Positions 1 to 10,836 of a DNA stretch of 64,000 nucleotides are shown here, in pieces. This DNA is from Apium graveolens (lineage: Eukaryota > Streptophyta > Magnoliopsida > Apiales > Apiaceae): NCBI RefSeq assembly GCF_009905375.1, contig NC_133657.1:45310192-45374191 (forward strand), given 5' to 3'. The stretch's first letter is position 1; each line of letters opens with the position of its first letter. The translations under genes and the position numbers were made by a program. The notes beneath the pieces are model-generated. The model worked only from the letters and a program-made list of their open reading frames with translations. It ran no database searches and was not told the DNA's origin.

Positions 1-46
1 CGAAGTCTGATAATACAACAACATGGAAGGTAGATAATGGAAAGAA

Positions 47-406
47 CTAAGGCTCCACTCCATCAGAACGGGGCTTGGTAGTCTTCTCCTCTCGAAGCAT
101 CTTCACAATGCTCTAGAGCTCATCCACCACCATCTGGATGATATACTGGCTGGTGCGGTCTCGGTGTGATGGCATCTCCTCAAGCTTAGTGTTGAAGTAC
201 TGAACCAAGGTCTCAAGTCTCGCAGTCATCTGCTCCTTAGGCTTCCCTTCATAGTTTCGTCTGTCTGGGTACACGTTCTTCAGTCAGTCTATCAGTCAGT
301 CGTACTTGCCCTGAAGCATGTCAAACTCGCGCCTCAACTCAGCATACACGGAAAAAGCAATAGTGTCGTCCGACCCAGAGGATGACGAGGAATGCGCCCT
401 TTGCTG
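47..406 (-). pseudogene. LTR-I short ORF, left copy (120 codons, three stops)
   Basis: Read on the minus strand, this frame runs about 120 codons from CAG at 406 to TAG at 49. It matches 60148-60507 almost residue for residue: a Ser-rich start (HSSSSSGSDD), then AFSVYAELRREFD, EQMTARLETLVQYV, EEMPSHRDRTSQYI and the end KPRSDGVEP. The left copy has three in-frame stops, two of them TGA where an Arg CGA codon is the likely ancestor, and one TAG. No recognisable domain is present, and there is no clear ATG at the start, so the frame may continue from a spliced or readthrough product. The function is unknown. Its position right after the primer-binding site is where gag normally begins. Confidence 0.5.
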
Positions 407-525
407 ACAACCCAAGAAGAGGAGTATTAATAATAAATTTACTTAACCTACTCTCTCACATATTATCTATAGCCTATACATAAATCCTATAACCTATTTG
501 CGCTGTCCAGGGACTCTAAACCGTA

Positions 526-537
526 GCTCTGATACCA
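526..537 (-). other. Primer-binding site, tRNA-iMet type
   Basis: On the minus strand this reads TGGTATCAGAGC, complementary to the 3' end of plant initiator tRNA-Met. It lies 5 bases inside the LTR end. It fixes the LTR at 543-4314 as a 5' LTR rather than a solo LTR. Confidence 0.9.
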
Positions 538-542
538 AAACC

Positions 543-3500
543 TGTCACACCCCCAACTTAACAAACAAAATAAATATAACTATTACAATATTTAAAAGAA
601 AGTAAACATAACTGAATCCAAGATTTTACAGTTTAGGGTTTGGAACAGCCCAACACTACCATCTATTACAACTGATTTTAATATCGAGTCCTCACATAAA
701 ACTATCTCTTATTCTACCTGAGCTCGGACATACGCATCAGTGTCACAGGTCTTATGTGTTGTCTGCTTGAATCTAACCATAGCTGCTAGCTGTAATATCA
801 GGGTAAAGCAAGGAGTGAGCTAAATGCTCAACAAGCCCTAAACAATACGGTACAAAGCATAAATCGAGATATATATAAAAGAATGACAATATGAAGACAT
901 ACCCAATACTAACAAGAGATAAAACTTTGGGTGATGGCATCATTTGCTTGATTCAAAACAATTTTCAAAATTATATCATAATCAAAATCATTTTATGACG
1001 CTACGGATTACAGCCGGTGATCAGCCGCGAAGTAATCCTGAACCTCGTTGGGTTCTAAAACATTAATGGGATCCCTAGGCAACTTTTAAGCCTACAATAT
1101 AAGTGTGGAAAGGACTCGCGTCTCAGTCCAGATCCACTATTCAAAGAAAACATTTATCCCCCATTGGGACTGAATATCCACATTTTAATCATTTCAAAAA
1201 ATGATGTCGATTGATAATAAAATCTCTTAAACAGTAAACATTTTTATCAAGGGATTATAGATCAAATTTGAACACTGGCAATATGTCACAAAATGTCAGG
1301 GCCATGATCCACTAGACTTTACTTCATTAGGGTAATTGAAAAGTTTCCATATACAAGAACTTTGACAAGGTGTTCTAGCAAGGATATTGGATAATATGAA
1401 AGAGTAATGCCGAACTAGGCTTAAAGCAAGGATTGTAGACAAGGTATAGGTATTATAACATCAAGAAGATAAGCATCAGGGGTTACAAGCATACTAGAGG
1501 TGTTAAGGTATAAAGAAAGTGATCATTAGCTTAAGGTATATCAGGATGTCAAACTTTAGGGTAAGGACAGGGTTATCAAACGATCATGAACAACTCCAAA
1601 GAATATATGGTTTTTGAGTATCAAGGTAAGGTTTCTATTGGGTTTCAAGCATTAAGGTGAGATGTCAAGATTCTAGGAATCAATAGTATATTGATCAAGA
1701 GGATCAAACAAGTATTATAACAAATCTTTATTTTTATCATGGCATTCCAATTACTTTGATGTACTAGCATGATACGACCTTCGATCTACTTGCAATATAA
1801 AATTGAGGGTTCATGGCATTTCTATATAATACGAAGATAGATTTAAGAATCACTTGGTTCTAGTATATCAAGATTACTCAGGATACTCGCATTAATATAT
1901 GAACTAATTAACATACATTTGCAGTGTAAACGAAAAACAGGTTGAATCACTTGCCTTGAGAAAGGCTGGTCTGGTCTGGCTAGTAGGAGCAACTGGAAGC
2001 TTTACTCGACCTTTATGGCAAGTTTACCCTCGTCTCGAGATCCTACATAAATAATAATAATCCTCATTATAATATATTCTCACCAACTTAACCTATTTAC
2101 ATCCTGGAATTAAACACAAATGGCACTTAGGCCTATATGCACTCAATTTATATTCACCTTATAAATATAACAGTACACATAGCCACATATACTCACATAT
2201 CATATTTTAAACACAAATGGCACTTAGGCCTATATGCACTCAATTTAGATTCACCTTATAAATATAATAGTACACATAGCCACATAGACTCTTCTGATCA
2301 TAAGGCCTCTCCCAAACTTGATGTGGCTCAAGGGCCTAGCTTGGGCCTCCTTAGGCCTAAGCTCAAAGTCCATGATTCCCCTGTTTTTCTGGGCAGAAAA
2401 TGCCTAGACTTGAATTAACTTGTGACACATAGTTCTAACTCAAATCCTATGAAATATTGTTGGAAAAACTCCTCTGAGACTCCCTCTAACTAAGGCCCAA
2501 CAGAGCCTAATGAGGGCTTACCCAAGACATGGTCAAAACTTCCTATTTCTAAGTTGCAACAAAACTGTCCCTTGTTGGACAGATTTTGTGATTCCACTCA
2601 TGCACCTAACCAAACGACTTATAAACCTCCAACAAACACCTAAAACCTTTTATATACTCCTAGTGCTAGCTTCTGGTGGCTTGGGCCTCAAAGTGCACAA
2701 CAATGACATGGTCAAAACTCACTCTAAACCTCAGGGTACTAAACTGATTTTCTGCAGAAACTAAAACTCTCCTTTTTCCAAGGTTCTCACTTAACAAACT
2801 CAACCACCAACAACCCAAATACCCAAACCATGACTTAACTATGGTGATCTATTGAACTAACTCCCTTACACTCAAAATAGGCTTAGTGGAGACCATCCTT
2901 ACCTAGGGTGCAACATAACAAAATAAAGGAAATCACATTACACAAATTACAAGTCATCATGTTTCCAAGGACACAATTTTAACCTTCATGATAAATATAA
3001 ATTAAATAACATCACATTTTGAGAAGTACAATTCTTAACTAATTTCTTAACTTAACTACAATTAAGGTTTACTAACAAAATATCAATTCGAATGATCAAG
3101 AACTTCAAAAAATTTCAAGAGTAATGCATGCATGACTTCGAGTCTTACAAACCAAAACAACATGCTTTCCAAATAAACTTTCATTTTAATACAACATGCA
3201 AGACTATCATGGATTATATCTAAATTACCACCTAGCATGCAAAGGTTTTTACCAAGATTTCACTAAGATTTGCATGTTATCATCACAAAAACACACAAAA
3301 TGAAACAAGGCAACCAAAACACCATCCATTCGGCTCCTATCAAGTCATGGCCGAATGGATTAGGGTGAAAACAACATTTTCATGAGTGTAGCATACTCAT
3401 GTCTAGCCATTCTCAACCCTTTGATGCTATAACTCATGGTGAAAGCCTTGAATTCACAAGAATCAAGGATATTCACTTGGAGTTTAACAAAAACACCACC

Positions 3501-4314
3501 ATGCAAGGTCAACACATAAGTTTTCTACTCTAAACTCTTAAGATATACAAGAACTACATGTAAGGAGTAAGATTACTTGATTATAGGATGATTGTTTGAG
3601 TGAAGAAATGAAGAAAGAAGGGGATGGGGCTCGGTTTTTGGAATTGTCGAGAGGGGAGGGGGAGAAAGCCGAGAGGGAAGGGGGAGGAAGAAGAGGAGAG
3701 TGAAGTGGTGGGGTGAAGTGAAGTGGTGATCACTTCCTTGATTTGTTTTTATGTCTTGATTTGACTATAATGTGAGTGGGTTTGAGAAATGACAAGGGTT
3801 TCCTTCTAGCTAGAGTTAGGCTATCTTGCATGCAAGGTCAAGGAGGTAATTTGGCTAATAATTCATGAGTTAGTGGGTTTGGAAATGTCCTCTTTGTCCT
3901 TGAAAAGAATGGAAGGGTGGTTTGTATGCAAGGGCTTCCTTGTAATTTGCTAATTATCACAACTAAGATTTATAAAGATTTATTTTTATAAAATAAAATA
4001 CAAGTTCAAAAATTATAAAATTTATACAATAAAATAACTTGGATTTTTAGAAATTTTATAAAACTACTTTTGAACGTTGTGAACAAAATAACTTTTAAAA
4101 GGAAATTTATTCAAGGTTTAGAATATTCCTTATAAATCAAAAATAAAGGAAATAAATAAACTTTTGCTTTGAAAAATCATATACCACATAAAGCAAATTT
4201 AGGACGCAGAAATTTTCATTCACACAAGCATACAATAATTGAATATATTGGCATTCAGCTTTAAAATTGCACCAAATTCACAAATAATATTACACGAAAA
4301 TGCCGGTTGTAACA
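543..4314 (-). mobile_element. 5' LTR of LTR-I, left copy (3.77 kb)
   Basis: The minus strand reads TGTTACAACCGGCA at 4314 and ends GGGGGTGTGACA at 543, so the LTR has TG...CA ends. The same LTR lies in plus orientation at 56126-60011; the match is clear along most of its length, for example around 1080-1200 against 59400-59520. The left edge joins a primer-binding site. The right edge cuts into the reverse transcriptase gene of copia C at 4315. No long ORF is seen. Apart from a 97-bp tandem duplication at 2112-2290 it has no evident genes. Confidence 0.88.
2112..2290. repeat. 97-bp tandem duplication inside LTR-I left copy
   Basis: A block starting AAACACAAATGGCACTTAGG at 2112 recurs at 2209 with few differences. 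The second unit is partial and ends near 2290. The plus-strand copy has a single unit (about 58355-58440). The left copy then lacks roughly 350 bp that the other copy carries between this block and the segment near 57970. Confidence 0.8.
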
Positions 4315-4682
4315 ACAAAGGTTTCATCAAAATCTATTCCTTCTTGTTGACAATAGCCTTTAGCAACGAATCTAGCTTTGTTCCTAACTACTATGCCATT
4401 TTCATCCATCTTGTTTCTGAATACCCATTTGGTGTCTATTGGATTCTTTCCTTTAGGCTTGGGTACCAGCTTCCATATATTGTTCCTTTCAAATTGGTTT
4501 AGCTCCTCCTGCATAGCTAAAATCCAATCAGGATCCAACAAAGCTTCTTCTACCTTCTTTGGTTCTTCCTTGGATAGGAAACTGCTATATAGACATTCTT
4601 CTTGAGTTGCTCTCCTTGTTTGAACTCTGTAAGATACATCACCAATGATGAGCTCAAAGGGGTGATCCTTTGTCCATTTTCT
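4315..4682 (-). pseudogene. Copia C reverse transcriptase, N-terminal part
   Basis: The minus frame from 4541 gives the standard start of a copia RT (RVT_2 family): AMQEELNQFERNNIW, then KWVFRNKMDENG, NKARFVAKGYCQQEGIDF and DETF. The match stops at 4315, where the LTR of LTR-I begins; residues read beyond that belong to the LTR. The YVDD catalytic box is not in the window. Frame breaks separate this piece from the integrase C-terminal part at 4683-5318. Confidence 0.85.
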
Positions 4683-5318
4683 TTATTGAGGTAGATTAGC
4701 TCTAGATGAAGAGGCCTTATTGTTGTCTTGATGTGTGATTGAGTTTTGATTATTAGAAACTCCCCCTGAGTTTATAAATCTATGATTTGAAGAAGAGGGA
4801 CTTTCTGTAAGTGATCTATTCTGACTTTCAGCTTCTTTTGATGACCCGACGAATGGTGTATTTTGAGTTCCGACGGATGAGGCTGATTGTCCCCCGATGG
4901 ATGATGCAGATTGTCTGTCGTTGGATGAAGCATTTTGTAACTCGATGGATGTTGAGTTATTGGCTTCATTGGTTGTAGATTTTTCTGCACTATCCTTAGT
5001 TGTAGTTTCTTGATCACTTTCATCATCACTCTCATCACTAACCATCTTCACATTGTCAAATTGGAGGCTCTCATGATAATCTCCATCTTGCAGTCCTTCA
5101 GTCTTTTTATCATCAAACACAACATGTATTGATTCCATAACAATGTTGGTTCTCAGATTGTAGACTTTGTATGATTTACCAACATCATATCCAACAAAAA
5201 TTCCTTCATCTGCTTTAGCATCAAACTTCCCATTTTGATCAGTTTGATTTCTCAAGATATAACATTTGCAGCCAAAGACATAAAGAAAATTTAGAGTTGG
5301 CATCTTGTTCTTGAACAA
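4683..5318 (-). pseudogene. Copia C integrase C-terminal region and acidic linker
   Basis: The 211-codon minus frame starts with the conserved copia segment PTLNFLYVFGCKCYILRN, followed by [20 protein letters not shown] and VMESIHVVFDD. It ends in a Ser/Asn-rich acidic linker that normally joins integrase to RT. Within the linker lies a tandem octapeptide repeat, encoded at 4845-4953 with an exact 24-bp period. A stop at the right edge breaks the frame from the integrase core. Confidence 0.82.
4845..4953 (-). repeat. 24-bp in-frame tandem repeat in copia C linker
   Basis: Five copies of a 13-bp core, plus strand CCCGACGGATGAT with changes, start at 4845, 4869, 4893, 4917 and 4941. The spacing is exactly 24 bp, that is 8 codons, and encodes octapeptides such as QSASSIGG and QSASSVGT. 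The core is the reverse complement of the motif repeated in the LTR of the same element (8241-8345 and 8546-8604). Confidence 0.85.
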
Positions 5319-6356
5319 TTAGTAGGGAGTCATGCATTTTTCCTGATTAATCAAAGAAATATTCTGAGTGTAGCATGCAGTATTTACAGCTTCAGCCCAG
5401 AAATATGTTGGTTACTTTGATTCTTCAAGCATTGTCCTTGCAGCTTCAATAAGTGATCTGTTCTTTCTTTCTACTACTCTATTTTGTTGTGGAGTTCTTG
5501 CTGCTGAAAACTCATGCATAATCCCATTCTCTTTACAAAATACTCTTATAACAGAATTCTTGAACTCAATTCTATTGTCACTCCTGATTCTTCTAACTTT
5601 GAAATCAGGATGATTGTTGACTTGCCTTATGTGATTGATGATGATTTCACTAGCCTCATCTTTAGACTTTAGGAAATATGTCCATGAGAACTTTGAGAAA
5701 TCATCTACAATTACTAGGCAAAATCATTTCCTTGAGATGGACAACACATTGACTGGTCCAAACAAATCCATGTGTAGCAGTTGCAAAGGTTCTTCAATTG
5801 TTGAATCAAGCTTCTTTGTGAATAATGCTTTGATTTGTTTTCCCTTTTGGCAAGCATCACACAGTCCATCCTTAAAAAACTCCACTTGAGGAATACCTCT
5901 AACCAGTTCTTTCTTTACAAGCTTATTCATGGTCTTGAAGTTTAGATGGGATAGCTTCTTGTGCCATAGCCAACTTTCATCTTGACTTGCTTTACTGAGA
6001 AGACAAATAACAGATTCTGCATATGATGAGTTGAAGTCAGCTAAGTACACATTTCCTTTTCTCACTCCAGTAAGAACCACTTTGTTGCTCCTCTTGTTTG
6101 TCATAACACAGGCTTCTATAGTGAAGGTTACTGAATTGCCTTTATCAGAAAGCTGGCTGATACTCAACAAATTGTGCTTAAGACCATCCACTAAGGCAAC
6201 CTCCTCAATGATGACATTATCTTTTAAAATCAAGCCATATCCCACAGTATAACCCTTGCTGTTATCTCCAAAATTAATACCTGGGCCAGCTCTTTCCTTG
6301 AACTCTATGAGCAGGGTAGAATCTCCAGTCATGTGTCTTGAACAACCACTATCCAA
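5319..6356 (-). pseudogene. Copia C protease and integrase core, broken
   Basis: The minus frame from 6356 opens with MDSGCSRHMTGD, the retropepsin active-site region (D-S-G). It runs through the GAG-pre-integrase domain (LLSISQLSDKGN; WLWHKKLSHLNF with CDACQKGK, the HHCC zinc-binding motif) to LLHMDLFGPVNVLSISRK, which carries the first catalytic Asp of the integrase. The open frame stops at 5724. The rest of the core (5723-5319) is still recognisable in other frames, so at least two frame breaks are present. The product is inactive as it stands. Confidence 0.82.
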
Positions 6357-7562
6357 GTACCACAGATTTTTCTCTGTTTCCCTGATTACTTGAAAAAATT
6401 ATCTCTGTTTCATCAGACTTGGCCATTAGGGCTAGATTGACATAGCTGACATCTTCATCTTCATCCAGACCATCTGATGCCCAGTCACTTTCTTGTGTAA
6501 TAAAAGCCCTTTCCTTTTATTTGAGCAACTCAAAATACTTCTGTTTATAATCCATAGGCTCAAACTTTTTCTTGCTGAAATTTGACTTTCTACACTCACT
6601 GGCAAAGTGCCATGCCAAGCCATATTTGAAATATTTGAATTTTGATTTATCCACCATGTTTCTATTTGGCTTAGCTGCTCCAAAGTTCTTCTTGAACTTG
6701 AGCTTGGCAAATCTTCTGGAAAGAAATGTAAGATGTTCATCAATATCATCCATATCATCTTGGCTCAAAGAATCTTCATTTTCTGCTACCAGCCCCTTGC
6801 CCTTGTTTTCATAGACCTTTGAAGTAGACTCAACAGCTTCCATCTTCATCTCCTTCTCTTTCTCTAATTCAGCAACCAGTGCAATGGACCCTCCTTTCTT
6901 TCTCCCTTTCTCCATTCTTTCATCTTTCTCTATTTCAAGCTCATAAGTCTTTAGAATTTCATACAGAGTCTTTAGTGTAAACTCCTTGTATTCTTATGAA
7001 TTTCTCAAGGAGACTGTCATTGGTTTTCATTCCTTTGGAAGGGATCTCAGGTGTTTGAGGTTAGAGTCTTTGGTTTGGTAGACTCTTCCATGCAGCTTCA
7101 GAGAATTTAGTAGCTTTTGAAATCTACTAAAGATATCAGTGAGAGTTTCACCTTCTTCATAGTGGAAATGCTCATATTGCTGAATTAGTAATTGCATCTT
7201 ATTTTCTATAACTTGTTCAGTGCCATCACAGATTATTTGAATGGTGTCCCAAACCTCCTTGGCTGTCTTGCAGTTGATGATGTTGTCAAACATGTCACCA
7301 TCAACTCCATTGAATAAAATATTCATGCCTTCTTGTCTTTCCTGACTTGTTCAATATCAGGATCTGACTATTCATGCCTTGGCTTGGTAACTAATGGTTC
7401 ATTTCCAGTTGCAGCTCTCATTGGTACGTGAGGACCTCTCTCTATGCAATCCATATAGGCCTCATCTTGAGAAAGGAAATGAAGATGCATATTTACCTTC
7501 CAGTGATGGTAATTATCTTTGTCCAGAAAAGGAATCTTGACTCGAACATCCTTCTTGTTCAT
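6357..7562 (-). pseudogene. Copia C gag, fragmented
   Basis: Gag begins at ATG 7562 (MNKKDVRVKIPFLDKDNYHH, the DUF4219-like start), continues in the UBN2-type capsid segment at 7326-7027 (KEVWDTIQIICDG; LLNSLKLHGRVYQTKD), and reaches the nucleocapsid segment at 6915-6517. Its zinc knuckle has decayed: YFKYGLAWHFASEC replaces two Cys of the CCHC motif by Tyr. Breaks lie at about 7326-7367 and 7026-6916. The start directly follows the primer-binding site, as in related elements A, B and E. Confidence 0.8.
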
Positions 7563-7608
7563 CTTACTATTTGTTGTGATCTTTAAACTCTTTGTGCTTC
7601 AAGAGCTT

Positions 7609-7620
7609 GCTCTGATACCA
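7609..7620 (-). other. Primer-binding site of copia C
   Basis: The minus strand reads TGGTATCAGAGC, a perfect tRNA-iMet complement, 2 bases from the LTR end at 7623. Confidence 0.9.
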
Positions 7621-7622
7621 AT

Positions 7623-8671
7623 TGTTAATCCCTAACAATACAACAAGGATTACAGAAGGGGGGTTGAATGTAATTCTAGCTACTTTTTGAGATTAAAGAA
7701 AAATGGTTCTAACTTAATAATATATAAGTGTTTGATTTGCAAAATGCGGAATGAAGAGTTAGATAAATCAAAACACAAGTAATTAAAAACACAAGTCTTT
7801 AAAAATTTTCTGGTGGATTTGAATGTATCCACCAGATATATATATATATATATCATGAGAACCGTGTGAAGCTTGAATAGCTCACAGCTGCTTACAAATA
7901 TGAACAACTAAACATACAGAAAAATGCTACAGGATACAGCTTACAATTGTTTCTATGAGAATGTATTTGCTTAGTCTTTTTATTGTTCTACTTGCTACTC
8001 TTGGTTTATATATTACCAAGATTACATAGTAATAAGACAAGATAATAAAACAAAACCTATCAAGTCTAATACCATGCTGCTTCACTACTCTATTCCAGCA
8101 TCTTTGAATATCTTCATAATAGCATGGAAATGGTAATGCTTCTTTGTTCTCAAAAACCCAGCTAAATAAGATGCCACGTTCCTTTTGCAAACACTCGACG
8201 CATGTAACTGTGTTGTCACTGTCAACAGATATTTGAATTGATCATTCGTCGGGTACATGATTATCATCCGTCGGGTTGCCTTGTTGATCATCCGTCGGGA
8301 GCTTTGTTGATCATCCATCGGTAGCTTTTTTGATCATCCGTTGGGTAGCTATTTGACACTTGACTTCATTTCACTTATGCAGAATTACAAGACATCTTAT
8401 ATTTACAATTAATCAACCTATTCTGCATATCTAATTAAAGTCAACATGACTTATATGCTACTACAGAATCTATACAAAGGTGTTTGTAGAAATGTGCTAC
8501 ATGACTTATTGTTACATAAGCTACTCACTCGATGGATGTCAAATCATCATCCGTCGGGACTATATTGAGTCATCCGTCAGGACTATATCTGATTATCCTT
8601 CGAGTGCTACATTTTTCACTAAGTTGAATCTACTAAGGTGTTTTGTTAATGAAATCATCAAGTTCACAACA
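7623..8671 (-). mobile_element. 5' LTR of copia C (1.05 kb)
   Basis: On the minus strand the LTR starts TGTTGTGAACTTGATG at 8671 and ends GGGATTAACA at 7623. The right boundary is set where RNase H of copia A stops being readable. Inside are an (AT)n tract at about 7835-7853, which may hold the promoter TATA, and two arrays of a 13-bp motif with a 23-bp period. The partner LTR is not in the window. No gene is seen here. Confidence 0.72.
8241..8604. repeat. 23-bp-period motif array in copia C LTR
   Basis: The plus-strand motif ATCATCCGTCGGG, with one or two changes, starts at 8241, 8263, 8287, 8310 and 8333, and again at 8546, 8569 and 8592. Spacing is 22-24 bp, close to two helical turns. 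The region between the two arrays (8346-8545) lacks clear copies. Confidence 0.85.
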
Positions 8672-9354
8672 TATTCCCAATAAATAGCACTTTGATTATC
8701 ATAGTAAATAGGTATTTTAGAAAATTCTAACCCATAGTCCAGTAACTGATTCTTCATCCAAAGAATATCTGTACAACAGCTTCCTGCAGCAATATATTCT
8801 GCTTCTGCAGTTGATGTGGAAATTTATTTCTGTTTCTTGCTAAATTAGGAAACCAATCTGCCTCCAAGAAATTGGCAGCTACCACTAGTGCTTTTCTTGT
8901 CTATTTTGCATCCTGTAAAATCTGCATCTGAGTAACCTATTAGCTTAAAATCTGATTCCCTAGGATACCATAATCCTAGATTAGCTGTACCCTTGAGGTA
9001 CTTGAAAATTCTTTTCACAGCTATTAGATGAGGTTCTCTTGGATCAGCCTGAAATCTTGCACAAAGACAGGTAGCATACATGATATTTGGTCTACTTGTA
9101 GTTAAATAGAGTAAAGAGCCAATCATACCTCTGTAGTTAGTAATATCTACTGATGCTCCAGTATCTTTATCTAACTTGGTGGCAGTGGCCACGGGAGTTG
9201 ATGCAGTAGAACTGTCTTGCATTCCAAATTTCTTGAGTAGATTTCTGGTATACTTGGATTGACTGATAAAAGTACCTTCTTCATTTTGTTTGACTTGAAG
9301 TCCCATAAAATAACTCAACTCTCCCATCATACTCATTTGATATCCTGACTGCAT
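8672..9354 (-). pseudogene. Copia A: end of reverse transcriptase and RNase H
   Basis: The minus frame from 9354 gives MGELSYFMGLQVKQNEEG, the RT thumb-side segment. The copia RNase H follows: [45 protein letters not shown] and KKSTSGSCQFLGG. Further left, other frames show AEAEYIAAGSCCTDILWMKN and DNQSAI before the sequence is lost at 8671, where the LTR of copia C begins. The open frame stops at 8845, so RNase H is also broken by a frameshift. The missing C-terminal end and 3' LTR of A should lie beyond the left edge. Confidence 0.83.
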
Positions 9355-9380
9355 TAACTTGGAAAATCTTTTACAAAGTT

Positions 9381-10836
9381 TTATATTTGTAGAGCCAAAG
9401 ATGATATCATCAACATATATATGTACCCAAAGTAAGTCCTTTCCATGGTTGAGGTAGAATAAAGTCTTGTCAATTGTGCCTCTGTGAAATCCACTTTCCA
9501 GAAGGAATTGAGCCAGAGTCTTATACCATGCTCTAGGAGCTTGCTTAAGGCCATAAGTGCTTTGTCAAGCCTGTAGACATGATTTGGAAATTTTGGATCT
9601 ACAAAGCCTGAAGGTTGTTCAACATATACCTCTTCTTCCAATTCTCCATTGAGAAAATCACTTTTCACATCCATTTGAAAGACTTTGAACTTCTTGTGAG
9701 CAGCATAAGCCAAAAATATTCTTATGGCTTCCAATCTAGCAACTGGAGCAAATTTTTCATCATAGTCAATACCCTCCTGTTGAGAGTAACCTTTAGCAAC
9801 CAGCCTTGCTTTGTTTCTTGTAATTATGCCATCACTGTCAGTTTGATTTCTGAACACCCATTTTGTACCAACAATTGTTCTATCCTTTGGTCTTGGTACT
9901 AAGGTCCAGACTTTATTTCTTTCAAATTCATTTAACTCTTCCTGCATTGCTTGAACCCAATCAGCATCTTGAAGAGCTTTTTCCACTTTCTTTGGTTCAG
10001 TCTGAGATATAAAGGAATGATAGAGACATTCATTTGTTGTTGCAGTTCTAGTTCTGACACCTACTTCAGGATCTCCAATTATTAAGTCAGGTGTGTGTGA
10101 TTTAGTCCACTTCCTTGCAAATAAAAGTTGATCTCTAGAACTGGATCCGCCCCCATGATCCATGCTGTCTCCATCAGCATTTTCTGATACTCCTCCTGAA
10201 GTTATGCTCTCTGAGATTCCAGAATTTGAGTTGGATCCTTCAGGAATTGAAGAATTAGTTTCCAGAATTGTCAGAATTGGCTCATCAGAACTTGATGAAT
10301 CAGAACTTGAAGAGCCAGTGACTGGTTCTGATGCTTCTTGAGAGTCTTGAGATGTGGTATGATCATCAGCTTGCTCCCCCTGAATAGGTGCATTTTCCTT
10401 TGGAGTAGTTACCATAGTTTTAATGACATCAGAATTTAACCCATCAGAACTTACAGGATCATGATTTAGGTCATCAGAATTTACAGAATCAGAATTTACA
10501 TCTTCATTTTCAAATCTCAGTTGATCATGATCATTGAAATCTTCAAGTCCAATAATCTTTTTATCATCAAAAGATACATTGATAGATTCCATGATAACCC
10601 TTGTTCTTAAATTGTAGACTCTGAAGGCTTTTATGGAAAGTGGATATCCAACAAAAATTCCTTCATCAGCTTTTAGATCAAATTTTAACAGTTGTTCAGG
10701 ATGAGTCTTAAGAACAAAACACTTGCATCCAAATATATGAAAGTATTTCATATTTGGCTTCTTTTTCTTCACCATCTCATATGGTGGTTTTCCATGCTTG
10801 TTTATGAGTGTAGCATTTCGTGTAAAATAAGCAGTA
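9381..10836 (-). pseudogene. Copia A: integrase C-term, linker and reverse transcriptase
   Basis: The long minus frame (464 codons from 10775) holds the integrase tail ([45 protein letters not shown]), an acidic Ser/Asp/Asn linker, then [54 protein letters not shown] and [20 protein letters not shown]. The frame shifts near 9570, after LDKALMAL; the catalytic box YVDDIIFGS is still encoded at about 9390-9420 in another frame. The linker contains pentapeptide repeats (see 10428-10500). It is broken but among the better-preserved pol segments. Confidence 0.87.
10284..10500 (-). repeat. 15-bp in-frame repeats in copia A linker
   Basis: The plus-strand motif ATCAGAACTTAC or ATCAGAATTTAC starts at 10428, 10443, 10458 (decayed), 10473 and 10488, an exact 15-bp period. 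Two more copies, also 15 bp apart, start at 10284 and 10299. The minus-strand product is a pentapeptide series, for example [20 protein letters not shown] and GLNSD. The motif is the reverse complement of the one repeated in the LTR of A when both are read in the element's sense. Confidence 0.85.

Larger units (their letters stand above)
1..542 (-). mobile_element. LTR-I element (left copy), start of internal region
   Basis: This is the internal part of a minus-strand LTR retrotransposon whose body leaves the window at base 1. It begins at the LTR end (542/543), holds a primer-binding site at 526-537 and then a short coding stretch. The same sequence occurs in the other orientation at 60012-60513, which fixes the boundary of the shared part. 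No gag, protease or reverse transcriptase is visible in the part shown. The element may be a non-autonomous chromovirus relative, because its tRNA-iMet site and LTR end of GGGGGTGTGACA are common in Tekay-type elements; that assignment is inference. Confidence 0.75.
4315..8671 (-). mobile_element. SIRE-type copia element C, truncated
   Basis: Reading on the minus strand, the 5' LTR (8671-7623) is followed by the primer-binding site, gag, protease, integrase and the start of reverse transcriptase, where LTR-I interrupts it at 4315. The remaining RT, RNase H and 3' LTR should lie left of the window. C itself interrupts the RNase H of copia A at 8671. The SIRE/Maximus type is inferred from the gag-protease-integrase-RT order and the close match to elements A and E. 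Confidence 0.8.
8672..10836 (-). mobile_element. SIRE-type copia element A, 3' part
   Basis: This is the second half of copia A, separated from its first half (19252-23207) by copia B. The reading from integrase into RT crosses the insertion: [18 protein letters not shown] is encoded across 19252 and 10836. The flanks CAGTA (10832-10836) and CAGTC (19252-19256) are a near-perfect 5-bp target duplication. Confidence 0.85.

Noticed and set aside
7609..7620. tRNA-Met gene
   Set aside because: Only the 12-base tRNA 3'-end complement is present, next to LTR ends; these are primer-binding sites, also at 526, 17869, 22631, 51666 and 60017.
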